DNA from: Clavaria fumosa
Lineage: Eukaryota > Basidiomycota > Agaricomycetes > Agaricales > Clavariaceae
DNA: 64,000 nucleotides
Direction: 5' to 3'
Assembly (NCBI GenBank): GCA_951802425.1
Contig: OX637798.1
Location: forward strand, 3,038,001 to 3,102,000
The notes under the pieces were generated by a model. That model was not told where the DNA came from. It saw nothing but the letters and a program-made list of their open reading frames with translations, and made no database searches. A program made the translations under genes and the position numbers. Below, piece by piece: positions 10,879 through 23,526 of this stretch (positions within the stretch are counted from its first letter, which is position 1; the number at the start of each line of letters is the position of its first letter).

Positions 10879-12360
10879 TTCTACTTGGGAGAGCACTCTA
10901 CGCCGTTATGTTTCGGTGATGAGGATTGTATTGAAACGCGGTGAGGTGAGAGACAGAATTAGAAATGTCACGTTACTCGCCTTTCAAAATGCTGTGCTAC
11001 TTCTCAAATGAACGGCCACGTGAGAGCTTTCCGTCCTGTCCTTCTCCACCCAAGCGTTGGCTGGTGGCCATGCTCCGTGACTATCTCTCACATAGGCTCT
11101 CGCAGATACATCCTGCAACATTGCATTAAGCTTGAGGCCGAACATGTTGTGTCAACCAGCCCACCCCACCACATCAAGCTTCGACTCAAGTTCGAGGTCG
11201 CATGTTACTGTCGTTGCATGAATCCATTACCGCTTTGGCCCTGGGAAATGTGGCAGGCCATCTCTCACTCGCATAACGCCTATAGCCATGGCAGATGAGA
11301 AGGGGCCATCTCTCACTCGCACGATCGCAGCCTCTTTCGCCGCCGTCCGCGCGCTGCGCCTCTTAATTAGCGTCCCGTACATCAGGTGATTGGGGGGGGG
11401 GGGGGGGGGGGGGAACTTGCGCCCTGCGTCTTCTCGTAGTCTGGAGCGACCGCCGGTCATATCTGAGCTGCTCAACGCACCAGCGGCATCATGTCACCCC
11501 GAGTCCGCCCTCGATGCCGTGTGCCTCGCAACGGCCATCGCCGCGTTCTGGTGCCAGGCCAGACTGGGTGGACTTAAGTCGCCGGTGGAGTTATTCCATG
11601 AGCCGTACTTCTTACCCTCACGCTGGGGTCACGCTCGGGCTTTGGACCTCTAAGAACGCGGAGGTGATCAAGGAACCTGCACCTTCCATGGACAATAGCG
11701 ATACTATCGAGGGGAGCGAATGTTCTCATCTGTCGTCGACCGGCCGGTGGGTCATCACCTTTCTATAAACGACACGCCGCCGCATCTCCCGCTTTTCTCT
11801 TACTGCACCAATGGCCGCTGGCTCGCGTTGTCAAAAAGAAAATTGCTTCGGACCGTTGTAACTCCGCCTCGATCTTTAACGAGCCACTGTTTCCGATTTG
11901 AGGGAAAAAGCGGCCTCGCGGTGTCGCGTCTCATGTTGTTAAGGTTCTCGGTCGTCAGGAGTCTTGCATTACTGGCGGTCCGCGGACGCGCTTGTCCGAA
12001 TCCCGAAGGTGAGCCAAACCCCGCCGTCTAGCGTCCCTCCGGGGCCCGGGGGTGCTGCTAGGTGTCCCACGCGTCATCGCCCCCCAGCTCATATTGGGGG
12101 CGGCTCCCTCCACTCCTTGGCTCCCCCAGCTCAACCAGGATGGATCCATTGGCCAGCGTATTTCATCTTGGGAAAGAAACTACTGGCCGAAGGGAGGCAT
12201 CCTGGTGCGGCTCGCCCACAATTGGAATCCCAGATCTTCCCTTTGCTCTACTCCTGGTTCAAGCACGGGAAGAGAGTGCTGCCTAGACTTGGGCAATCTC
12301 AAATCTAGAAATTTCAAACAACTTTGAAGTAACTACAAACACAAGAAACTGCAATCTATT
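10879..12360. other. no gene recognised; 22-G homopolymer
   Basis: The region upstream of the deaminase-like gene. Open frames on both strands show no motif. The notable feature is an uninterrupted run of 22 G at 11392-11413, which would form a strong G-quadruplex and is also a likely site of assembly length error. Confidence 0.5.
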
Positions 12361-12830
12361 GCATCGCATTGGCGAGACAGTTATTACAGACATACTTCGC
12401 CGTCGCTCATTTCTCTGTAATCTGAGTAGCACTGAAAAAAATGCATCAGTTTGTATTAGCGAGACAGTTATTACAGACGCACTTCGTTGCTCATTTCTCC
12501 GCCATCTGAATAGTCCTGAAAAAATGCATCAGTTTGTATTAGCGAGACAGTTATTACAGACGCACTTCGTTGCTCATTTCTCCGCCATCTGAATAGTCCT
12601 GAAAAAATGCATCAGTTTGTATTAGCGAGACAGTTATTACAGACGCACTTCGTTGCTCATTTCTCCGCCATCTGAATAGTCCTGAAAAAATGCATCAGTT
12701 TGTATTAGCGAGACAGTTATTACAGACGCACTTCGTTGCTCATTTCTCCGCCATCTGAATAGTCCTGAAAAAATGCATCAGTTTGTATTAGCGAGACAGT
12801 TATTACAGACGCACTTCGTTGCTCATTTCA
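12361..12830. repeat. 83-bp tandem satellite
   Basis: The core GAGACAGTTATTACAGACGC starts at 12461, 12544, 12627, 12710 and 12793, an exact 83-bp period. A divergent first unit begins about 87 bp earlier, at 12374. Units are nearly identical. Part of the unit (GCATCAGTTTGTATTAGCGA) is shared with the separate array at 13087-13560. Confidence 0.95.
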
Positions 12831-13018
12831 GGCCTGGGTATCTAGTTATCACTGGTGCAGGCCTGGGTATCTAGTTATCACTGGTGCATATCTAGTTATC
12901 ACTAGTGCAAGTCTAGTTATCACTGGTGCAAGTCTAGTTATCACTGGTGCAGGCCTAGTCATCACTGGTGCAAGTCTAGTTATCACCAGCAAAAACCAGA
13001 ATTCACCGGTGATAACTA
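12831..13018. repeat. short minisatellite (TCTAGTTATCACTGGTGCA) ending in an inverted copy
   Basis: Seven or more copies of a roughly 20-29 bp unit containing TCTAGTTATCACTGGTGCA follow the 83-bp array. The tract ends in an inverted pair: TAGTTATCACC at 12977-12987 and GGTGATAACTA at 13008-13018, separated by 20 nt, which could form a hairpin. Confidence 0.85.
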
Positions 13019-13086
13019 ATGCTCACTAGTGAAGAAGACATGTTTCTAGTTTGAAAGTACATATTGTCCAGTTTGGACCTTCATAG

Positions 13087-13560
13087 AATAGTCCTGAAAA
13101 AATGCATCAGTTTGTATTAGCGAGACAGTTGTTACCGACACACTCTGGCATTGGTTGGTTGTTGGCCAGCTGGATCGCCCTGAAAAAATACTGTCAGTTT
13201 GTATTAGCAAGACAGTTATTACAGACATACTCCGCCGTTGGTTGGTTGCTGGCCAGCTGGATCGCCCTGAAAAAATACTGTCAGTTTGTATTAGCAAGAC
13301 AGTTATTACAGACATACTCCGCCGTTGGTTGGTTGTTGGCCAGCTGGACCGCCCTGAAAAATGCTTCAGTATGTGTTCGCAAGACAGTTATTACAGACAC
13401 ACTCCGCCGTTGGTTGGTTGTTGGCCAGCTTGACCGCCCTGAAAAAATGCTTCAATATGTGTTAGCAAGACAGTTATTACAGACACACTCCGCCGTTGGT
13501 TGGTTGTTGGCCAGCTGGACCGCGCTGAAAAAGTGCATCAGTTTGTATTAGCGAGACAAT
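13087..13560. repeat. 85-87-bp tandem satellite related to the 83-bp one
   Basis: The core AGACAGTTATTACAG (or a close variant) starts at 13123, 13210, 13297, 13382, 13468 and 13554, spacings of 85-87 bp. Each unit carries the GCATCAGTTTGTATTAGC-type core of the upstream array, but its other half is GTTGGTTGTTGGCCAGCTGG instead of the upstream GTTGCTCATTTCTCCGCC. Open frames running through it are by-products of the repeat. Confidence 0.92.
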
Positions 13561-15220
13561 TATTGCAGGCGCACCCTCGGCAGATCTTCATCAAAATTGA
13601 TCCCACCCTCGTTTGGGAGATACACCTGCTTTTCCTCCCGCCCATAGAAGGCTGACAGCCCATTAGAGGTTGACAAGTCGCTCATTTTGCCTTCACTGTT
13701 GCTGTTGCTTTACTGCAATTGCGGTCTCTTGTGTCTCTATCTATACTAGACTTTGGCCATTTTCAACTCGATACAGTACAAGAATAGTAAACGAATTTCC
13801 ATTTGCATCCCTCCGTTCGGTCGAAGCAAGTCCGATGGCCATTTGTATGATACATTTCCAACATCACCGTTGAATATCCAACAGTGGCAACGGGGATGTC
13901 GTGAGTTGGTAAACAAGGGGATCAAATTGAATTGACAGCATCGGACTCGGTAACGTTGTAACCTTTGCAAATTGTCTCCGAAGCACACATAGCAGAGACA
14001 GCGGGAAATGGACTTGATACGCTTCCGACGTGGCCGATGGCAGTTGCAAAGTCGTTCCACAGGTGCCTCCCCAAAACGTTTGCTTAGTGCTTCACTACAC
14101 AACAATGGCACGCTGCAACAGGCTGTGGGGAGGGGAATGCCGCGAAGGAGGCTAGAATGACCTCGTTTCAACCACCTCGTTCCTCACGTGCCTTGCCCCT
14201 TTCACAGACCTGTCATTGCCAGCACGGCATTGTGCACGCTAGGGTTGACGACTGATCAGAGCCCAACGAGAGGTTAGTCAATGGTCGGGATGTCATCGTC
14301 TCCACTTCGCAGGCCAGAATTGGCCTCTGCGGATTGAATATTGAATACCGGCTTTGGAGTCTGTGTTTGGTTTTCAGTCTCTTGTCTGAATGACAGCCTC
14401 TTGCGAAACGTCCAGCGACTGCTCGCGCTGATGATAGTTCAGTATTGGGAAACGCTCTCCTCCAGCATCACTTCGTCGACGTGCTGCCCATGAGCACTCC
14501 TCATTTCTCAGGGCAGGTTCGATAATACCTGTTGACTGCTCCACCCGCCGACGTCTGGGGGATTTGTCCGTGAAGAAATGGCGAGAGTATTTCCACACGC
14601 AGAGAGAATGGGCACAAAGGGCGGATTGTGAATATTGTGAATGCCCGACCCTCTCCCTCTTGTTCCTTCCGTTTGTGCGTTCCCGGGGATACACTTACGC
14701 ACCTCCCCATCAACCGATGCCGGGCGTGTGACCCAAATGTGTTGCTGCATGGATCGTTCGCGCCTTACATGTTAGTGAGGCGAAAAAAGAAAGACGATGA
14801 TTAGATGAGGCTCGTGTCGTGTGAATACAGTGAGGGGCAGATAACGGGCCTTTGACATGGATGTAGTCACATACGCGCGGGTTTCTTTGGGGAGTAATGA
14901 AGTGGGCATTCCCAGACCGCAACACAACGCGACCCGTCGATGCTTCACAATCCCCATGTCTCTATTCCATCTCCCGTTCCTCCTCATCCTTATCAACGTA
15001 CCCCTCCACCAATAATCCTACTTACAGCTGAGCAAGATTTTGAAAGAAAAAGGAGAGGATATATTCCGTACGGACAGGCAACGCTAATTGTGTATATCGA
15101 GCTGTAAGCGCCCACTGGAGCAACTGAAAAGATTATGAACTTTCCAAGAAAATCACCTGCTCTACCGTTGCATCTACTGTTGTAAGTGGAAAAAAAAAAA
15201 AAAGAGAATGGAACCATTTT
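13561..15220. other. intergenic, nothing recognised
   Basis: The 3' flank of CHO2 and beyond. Frames at 13746-14171 (-) and 14374-14750 (-) have no recognisable domain or splice pattern. Confidence 0.45.
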
Positions 15221-18200
15221 CTATGTCGTCGTCAAGATTTTTTTGGAAAGCAATATCCGCTTCGTCAGCGCAGTCACGTTGGCGTCCGCAAGGACCACTT
15301 GCGGCGCGTATTCCACGTCAAACGCCTGCTTGATCGCCGCACAGATCCGCTTCGCCTGTAGCTCAGACCAAAACCGGAAGTCGTCACAGACGCGGCTCTC
15401 TATCGTGTCCACGTCGCTGACAGCCTCATCTGTAGCGGCCACTTCCCAACTCGTCATCGCGCCGTCCTCGTCACCATTAGCCGAAGAGGCGGTAGATAGC
15501 GGTACAAGCGACGGATCCGAGTCTAGGCATAGCGTCACAATTTTCATGAGACATTGCCTGACCGTCGTAAAATCCAGGCTAGCGGGCTTGTCGACTTTTT
15601 GTCCGTGAGCAACAAACACGCTGTTAGAGCGAGAACAAAAGGGGAACCTCGCTCGCAGGGCCAAACTCACCGTAGATTTCGATAGGCCCATCTAAACTCA
15701 TGACGTTGTATTTACCGTCGTGGTGGTACCGGACCTTTTGGGTGAAACAAACAAAACCCGGGATCATGTGGAGGAAGTCATGGGTGGGGTGATAGATACT
15801 TACCTCGTATTGTCCCACTTGCCAGGGCAGAGCCTCTCCCTTGAACACCACTTGGCCGCTGTACTCTTCGCCAGGTGGCCTAGCGGTGTCCAAATGCAGA
15901 GGGAAATCCCCGTCCCACTCGTTGTCGTACACAGGGACCCACATGCCCAAAGACGACGTCTGCGTCACAGATCTCATCTTGTTGGCCCCGAGCTAATATG
16001 AGTGAAGATGTCAACTCACGCACATTCGCGAGAAAATCCAAGGGAAAATAAAATAAAACGAAATGACGCAAACGGCAGTACCTTGTACATGCCGATCCAA
16101 TCACGACGGGAATGATGGCTTGGCGCTCGCCAGTGCACGGTGATCGGCTCTCCCAGATGGAACCGTCGACACCCAGTCGTGACAATGGTAGCCTCGTATT
16201 TTGAGGCATCGTACAAAGACATAATGGTAGCCTCGTATTTTGAGGCATCGTACAAAGAGATATTGCTGGCGACACGGCTAACATTTCGGGTGCGGGATAA
16301 ATGAACTGGATTTGAATCCAACAGTCTGGGACATACCGAAGCGCAAGTTTCTCTCTCGACTGCTTCAACAACTCTTTCGCGTCCTCGACAACCTCTGTGA
16401 TCTTCGGCCCCGCTGTTCAGACCAAGGGAAGAAACCGGTGAAAGGATCATCAAGTATAGGTATGGAGACTATCTTTCACGAAACCTTACATTTGGCCAAA
16501 AACTCCTCTACTGCCTCCGCAGTCTCTTCCAACGCCTTGTCAAGCGTACCTTTGACCTCTCGGGCGAGGCGTCTGATATGCGGCGCATGTTTCCCGGCCC
16601 GGGACTCTAGCAGGCGCGCGTTCTTGCTAGCCACGCTCTTGATGACCTTGAGAAAGCCCGCCTCTTTGCGCAGCGAGTCGCCGTACAGCCGGCGCATGTG
16701 TGGGCTGGAAAGTAGGAATCCTCTCAATGCGATGTGCTCAATGCGCACAGCGCGAAATTTTTCGAACAGAAGCGATACTTTACTTTTCTACGTTGCGCAA
16801 AAACCACCAGTGCGAGAGGTGACGGACAATCGAGAGAATAACCACAAGCCTGCTGCCGCTGACCAATGCGAGGCCGAAGAATGTGGCACTGCTGGTCATA
16901 TCAGGATTGTTGAGATATCTTGATATTCCCAAAACGATCAGCTAGCAAGCTCCCCTTGAGACGCGCCGACGCGGACTAGACGCACCGATATATGCCCGAA
17001 TACTCAAGATGTGCAGGAAAATCTTCCATGAAGAAATCGCCAAAGAACCACCCTTGTGAATTTTACATCAGGATGACAGTAAAAAGACGAAGAGATTGCG
17101 CGAAGACCATACCAAAAACGCCCAGCACCTCAAATGATTCTAATGACGCCCAGATGTGGAGTCCAACGAGAAGCTTCCAGACAGAAAAAAGGCATTATTC
17201 GATCATGCGGGTAGAGAACTTCAACGGTGATGTTCAAAACTCACCACACCTAGCGTATGTCGCAGAAGTTCATTCCCAACAGCCCATTCGCTCGGAAACG
17301 AGTATGTCTTCCACACGAGGCCGACGAACGATACTGCCAAACATGACAGACTCGTCAGCTTCTTCCAAGAAAATATACCGCTCTTCTCCAGCAATGTGGA
17401 GTGGCGCTCCTTCATTCTCACCGTAAGTCATGCACATGCTTAGGTTATAAATACACTTCCAGTTCGTAAAGGCCTCTTGGACAGCGCCAGTACCTTTATC
17501 GTTCTCCGGATAATGGTAATTTTTGATAAAATGCCGGACCAAGAACTTTTTCTCGCTCTGAGCGCGGAGCAGGCATCCTAGCCCAAACGTGTGGAACAAG
17601 GTCCACAGGAGCGCGTGGAAGAAGTACAGTGAAAGTGTTCCCTGGTTAGATAACGTCGATGGAAGCAGTGCATTGGCCACGGTATAGAATAGGATGAGGA
17701 GAAGCATCATGTCGTTCGCCCTAGTGTGGGAAGACAACTGTGGGTGAGAAAGGTTGAATCCAAGATGAAAGACGCCGTCTATCCCACCTGAATATGTCAA
17801 TGTGTGAAAGGATTACGGTGTCCCGTCTAAAATACTTGTTGAACAAGTCATGGCGCGATACGCTCCGTACATGCGACAGTCCGGCCATCTTTGGATTGGC
17901 GACGTCGGCGGCGGCAATAGCGGCAACAGCAGTCGCCTTGAGAGGGACAACGGACATAGGCAACAGGGACGGCGCGGCCAATTGCTTCTTCGAAACCGCG
18001 GGGTCGCTCACCACCACCTCCGCCTCCGTCTCCAGTTCCGACTCCGTCACGGTATCGCCGTCGGTCGAGGGCGGCGTTGGGACCATGGCATCGTTGTCGA
18101 CCAGATCTGATGCCTTGGAGACGAGCGTGCTCGTGCTGCTATTGCGCGTCGGGAAGGTAGCCAGGGGGGTGCGTACTGCGAGCGGTTTGCGCTGGCCGTA

Positions 18201-19561
18201 CAGACGTTCAATGTCTGACTGTAGCTCAACCAACAGCAGGCGCATGTTTGAGATTCAAGCTGACTCACGTGGGTTCTCGAAGAAGACAAGGAACGCAAAC
18301 TGGGCCGAGTGCGCTGCCAGACTCATGAAGAGCACTGGGTAGCTACCGGAAATGAGGGAAAGACCATAGTATCCCGCGTAGCCTACCGAAGAGAACCGGA
18401 GCGTCAAGTCGGGAAGATGCCTCGGAGTCTCAGTTGCCTACTTACCCACAGAATACATGGGGTGGGGCGCGAGCTCAAACACACCATCAAAAACGAGGGC
18501 GCCGCGCTGGAAGAAACAGTCGCCCCAATACCTGAGTCCCGAATTAAGCACTTGTCCGTGTCCGCGCGAAGAGGAAAGTAGAAAACAATTCTTACCAACC
18601 GTAATCCTTGACGACGTTATGAGCTTCTGTTTTGACCCACAGGTTGAAGGCAATAAGGGCGAGACCCACGATCCACCTGTGACAGTGCGTTACAAGTCGA
18701 AGCGCGTCCACGCGAGCGGGAGACAACACACCTCATGATATGAGTGAGGAGAGACAGGCCTTCAGGAATGCGAAAACACGAGAATGCAAACATGCAGTAA
18801 GACAAGAAGTCACTAGGCTGGCATTTTAATTCGCGAACCCTGGGTTATACGGACAAAAGGCTTGCTTACTTGAGCAAGATCACATCAACCACCTGACGAA
18901 ATAGCAGCCATGTATTATATTCTAGGGGCAATTTCTGGTGCGAGAGTAAGAAACGGTATTGGCGAAGAGAATCCGGCGCTGATGAAGGGGGTGGACGCAC
19001 ATCGAATGAATAGTCTTTGCCCATCTTCTCAACCAGCTGTGCACGAATCCAATCCCTGATGGCAGGTTGGCGTTTCGAATCAAGCCAGCCAAGCCTGTTC
19101 ATCTCTCTAACGAGCCATTTTCTCTTACTCTGCCTGGTCAAGATCCATCCGAGGCCAGCATCATATGCGGTTCGCCAGAAGGCGAAGTACGCAGCGAAGA
19201 TCCACTTGGAGGTGCTACGAGGTAAGGAAGTAAAGAGGACCAACTGGAGCGCCAACAACGCGAGATTGAGCACGTCAAAGTCGCTCTTGGGGTACGACGG
19301 ATGAAATAGCGTCAACACGTCATGGGTAGTGGGAACACGGAAGACTTGGGAGTTTTTGTTGAGCACAACAGGACAAGAGAGGAACCTAATGTGGAGGGAT
19401 GTATGGGCATGAGACTCACCTTCGCCGTCTGGTGTCTTGCCGCCGACTTCCTCCTTCTGAGGACGCGTCGCGTCGGGGTGGGCGTCTAGGTTCCCTGTTT
19501 GAGATGCGGCTTGCGTGATGGAGGATCCCTTGCGCCGTAAAGGCTTCGGGTGAGCATCCAT
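15221..19561 (-). CDS. CHO2: phosphatidylethanolamine N-methyltransferase CHO2
   Basis: A long multi-exon minus-strand gene whose conserved blocks appear in CHO2 order. They are [201 protein letters not shown] text and a final [16 protein letters not shown]2 makes the first methylation of phosphatidylethanolamine in the CDP-DAG route to phosphatidylcholine and is a multi-pass ER membrane enzyme. The start at 19561 ([12 protein letters not shown]) precedes the conserved region; in-frame Met codons further upstream are possible. Checked junctions: exon 1 ends 19420 and exon 2 starts 19344. The last intron joins PIEIY to [14 protein letters not shown] in phase. A 13-residue tandem duplication lies at 16185-16262. 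Confidence 0.93.
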
Positions 19562-20150
19562 GATGAGTGGCCTGTTGAGGCGAGACGCCCAAATTCTACT
19601 GCTAGCCATTCCGTGGGTTTTGTAAGTTTCCAACCGTGTGTTCCACACGAGGGCTCTTGCAATGTCGTAAAAGTTTATGTCACAAGAGCGGTTTACGGTC
19701 AGGGTCGTTGCCACCTTTTCTCGTAAAACTCAACTCCGCCTCCTCTTCAGGTCAACGTCGCAACACGCTCACTGGTGAATCGCTAGCAGAGGGAGCATTA
19801 CTGGTTGGCTTTTGCCGTTTGTACACTCCCACCAGGGCCTCCGAAATTAACTTTGGCTCCGAAGTCACCCTTGTTTTACTTCTCTTCCCTCGGGACATCA
19901 CCCAGGCTCGAAAACATGCTCAAACTGCTCTGAGTGAACCTTACCAACCAATGCGTCGCACTCTGCGTGGCATTGGCGGGCCCACATTCTTGAACAAACC
20001 CCTTGATATTCGCTCTGCGCTTGAAAATGCACTCATCGAGTGCGGAGCTGCTAAGGAAGGGAAGATCAAATATTTAGGCATTTATTTCGGACACTTTCGG
20101 CTCTTCACTGGGAGTCGTCCTTACGAGGTGCCTTACAAGTGTGAGGAAAC
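19562..20150. promoter_or_regulatory. CHO2 upstream region
   Basis: The upstream flank of CHO2, which must contain its promoter. A plus-strand frame (19636-20232) crosses it without any recognised domain. No inositol/choline-responsive element could be assigned with confidence. Confidence 0.35.
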
Positions 20151-23100
20151 AGCATCGTATTGGGGGCTCAGCCATAGACAACCAGCATGTGTGTGGGGTG
20201 AGGTTCTCTTCCTGCACGGCAATGATGGCTAGCGACAACAGGCCATCCTGGAGGCCAAACCGGTATGTCCGTCCCAAAGGTGAAAAGGGTGCCTTCACTA
20301 CTTCCAGGAATGCATGTCGGGGTCATCCACGTTAGACTGATTACTGTTCGGTTTGCCAACTCTTAGATCGTTTGTGAGATGCGACTCGAATAGGAAGATC
20401 AGCGTAATTTGCTGAGTACGGCACGCCCGCAAGTGCAGCAGCGTCAAGTTTCAAGGCCACCAGAGTCTCGACGAGTGCTATGAGGTAGTAACAGTCTAGA
20501 CTGTATGCCGCTTCCAACCACCCCCACAGCCTCTGGTCTGACCGTATGTGAGCACACGCAGAGGAACCTGTCCTTGTCACATGAATACGCCCGCCTCGCC
20601 TGACCACCCCTCTACTTCTTACCCGCTAGCCTTGCCAGCCTGCCAGTTCCCGTACTCTGACCACTCCAACGACCCGTGCACTGTCCGCCTCCTGTTTGTC
20701 ACCTCCGCAATCCCGTGGACGTGTACAGGCGACCTTGGTGCAGGCTGTTGACACCATCCACGGCGTGGATAGACGATCGCCATACTATTGATGTCTCTGG
20801 TCGCCCCAACAACCGTTGAATTCTTGGGTGGTCCAACCATCCATCGAGGATAGGCAACAGCGGTGGTGGTCTCTGGTTACGGCGCTACCGAGCAAACGAT
20901 GCGGCGCATCATGCGCGCTGACAACTACCATCCGCCAGCTCGCGCTCTGCCCACCAGCACCCTCCGACTACCTCGCCATCGCATTCTCGGGTAACCGTTG
21001 CCAGGTAAGGCATTGACTACGTTTTGGATTGCACCATTCATCTGCCACTTCTGCTTGCTCCAGCATCCCACAGCCTCTCTCGCATCAGGAGGGCCACGCA
21101 CAACTCCATCCGCGCATCTTTGTCACAGTACCAGGCACCGTTGATGACCCTGACATGCGTTCCTAGAGCAAGCTGGAAGCAGCGAAGGCGGCAAGCTCGT
21201 GTGCTGTACGAATTGTTTGGGTTTCAAATGGTCTCTATCGGTCGCTTATCTCTTTTCATACCCATTCGGTCTCCAAGATGGTCTGCTGTCGTTAGCCATC
21301 ACTGCCGTGCAGGAAGAGAACCCCCACCCCGCACATATGCTGGCTGTCTATGGCTGGGCCTGCGATACGATGCAAGAGCACGGAGGAGGTCGGGTAATAA
21401 CACCCTCGAGGGTGTTTGGATCCGCTTCAGCCATACAAGATTCCACATTTTCACTCCGGTTGTGTATTTCCCCATTCGTTTTCAAGAGCCCAATCCCACC
21501 TTCTACAACAATCACCTCACCTCACTGCTATTGCGTCTTTCCTCGTTGCTGCTGGCGTCGTTTCAGCCACACTGGTCACCGTTTCCGAGTAGGAGGCGGC
21601 AGCGCGTTAGAACCGCTTCTTCATTTGATACAAATGACTTACATGCATTGTCGCCGGGCGTTAGGGTGGTTCTACGACAACGGCACTCACTTTTTCAATT
21701 TTGGGGCGTGCATTCCCTACTGCTTCAGCGATACAGTGACTCTCATCTCGGGAACAATGACCGCATCTGTGATGAGCAAGCTGGAAGCAGCGAAGGCGGC
21801 AAACCCGTGGGCTGTGCGAATGCATTTATTTGAATTTCAAATGGTCCCGATCGGTCCATCTTGCCTCGTTGCTTCTAGCGTCGTTTCAGCCATACCAATA
21901 GAGGCGGCGGTGCATTAGAATCACTCCCTCGTTTGATGCAAATGACTTACACGCATTGCCGCCGGCCGCTAGGATGGTTCTACCGTGGAATATGACGACG
22001 GTACTCACTTTTTCAATTTTGGGGCGTGCACTCCCTACCGCCTCAGTGACGCAGTGATTCTCATCTCGGGAATAGTCATCATATTGCGACGAGCAAGCTG
22101 GAAGCAGCAAAGGCGGCAAGGTTGTGCGAATGCACTTATTTGGATTTCAAATGGTTCACCCTTTTCATACCTGTTTAGCCTCCAGGATGCGCCGCGCTAC
22201 CGCGCGGTAAGAGGACCTCTCGCGCATGACGCTCTATCCACCTGGCACACGTGCTGGTTAATCATGGCTGGGCCTGCGAGAGCATGCGGAAGAAGTCCGG
22301 GGTAATAACCGGAGTTTGGATCCGCAGCCCAATCCCACCTTCCTCAACAATCACCTCACCTTATAACCAACAGTGGAGCTCACTGCCATTTCTTCTTTCC
22401 TCGTTGCCGCTAGTGCCGTTTCAGCCACACTGGTCACCAGTTCAGAGGGAGGCGGCAATGCGTTAGAACCACACCCTCATTCGATGCAAATGACTTACAC
22501 GCATTGCCACCAGTCGCTAGGATGGTTCTACCATGGTATATGACGACGGCACTCACTTTTTCGATTTTGGGGTGTGCATTCCTTACCGCCTCAGCGACAC
22601 AGTGACTCTCATCTCGGGAACAATGACCACATCTGTGATGAGCAAGCTGGAAGCAGCGAAGGCGGCAAACCCGTGGGCTGTGCGAATGCATTTATTTGAA
22701 TTTCAAATGGCCCCTATCGGAGCATCTTTTCTCGCCAGTGTGGCCGCGACGGAGGAGAACTCTACACTATCCACCCGGCACACGTGCTGATTGTTTATGG
22801 CTGGGCTTGCGATACAGAGCAAGAGCATAGGGAAGAAGTCCGGGGTAATAACGGGTGTTTGGAACCGCTTTGTATTCAGCCATACTTCGACGACTATAAG
22901 ATGGCGCATTTTTCACTCCGTTTGTGCATTCCTCAATCCCACCTTCCACAACAATCACCTCACCTTTATAACCAACAATGAAGCTCATTGCTATTGCGTC
23001 TTTCCTCCTTGCCGCGAGCGTCGTCTTAGCCATACCGCCGCCTGCCGATTGGAAACGGTGGCAGGTGCATTAGAACCACTCCCTCATTCGATGCAAATGA

Positions 23101-23526
23101 CTTACACGCATTGTCGCCGGCCGCTAGGACGATTCTACGACGACGGCACTCACTTTCCCTACCGCCTCAGCGACACAGTGACTCTCATCTCGGGAACAGT
23201 CACCACATGTGCTACTTCCACCGGTATGTACTTGGGTTTTATTTCGCGCCGAGCCTTGTTGACCTACGGTGTGTACGCGACATTTCTTTTGAAGGGATGA
23301 TGTGTGACGGGTGTCAAACGAGTGTCGTGTTGTTTGCTCGATGACGCAACAGTCCCTATAACCATTGTAATGTCTCGACTTCCATGATGTGATATCAACT
23401 AGAGTATCCAAAAAACCCTTGAGTGGAAATAAAGAGTGATTGAAAAATTAGATCAGATCAAAGCCAACATTGTCTGAGTCCGTCGTGACATCCCGTGCAG
23501 TACCTCTGCTGCTACTGGTCATAGTA
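20150..23526. repeat. cluster of decayed tandem copies of a small gene
   Basis: Several partial copies of one cassette lie in tandem. One landmark is a promoter-like segment with TTATGGCTGGGC..GCGATAC near 21345, 22255 and 22793. Another is a leader reading like a signal peptide near 21530, 22370 and 22978. The third is a block whose translation contains FYDDGTHFF ... PYRLSDTVTLISGT, at about 21670-21760, 21985-22075, 22535-22625 and 23130-23210. A SKLEAAKAANPWAVRM segment follows in several. A portion at about 20160-20280 is inverted relative to 21240-21370. Every copy I checked is broken by frameshifts or stops. I do not recognise the ancestral family. Modules 20680-21240 and 22869-23526 recur at 42290-43546. 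Confidence 0.75.
22978..23303 (+). pseudogene. best-preserved copy of the small secreted-type gene
   Basis: ATG at 22978 opens a clear signal-peptide-like start (MKLIAIASFLLAASVVLAIP). In the genomic frame it stops at 23071-23073, and the conserved body (FYDDGTHFPYRLSDTVTLIS) continues in another frame to 23300. Two readings are possible. One is a real intron from GTGCAT (23065) to CTAG (about 23128), giving a short Thr-rich secreted peptide. The other is a frameshifted pseudogene of a longer protein. An older copy (about 22395-22530) reads through without an intron, which favours a frameshift. A TATA-like CTTTATAA lies just upstream (about 22963). The copy at 43000-43320 is very similar. Confidence 0.4.

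Noticed and set aside
12461..12830. CRISPR-like direct repeats
   Set aside because: Units are 83 bp with no variable spacers; this is a satellite in a eukaryotic genome.
13102..13551. 149-codon open frame with repeated WLLASW text
   Set aside because: It is only the translation of the 85-87-bp satellite and has no independent coding evidence.
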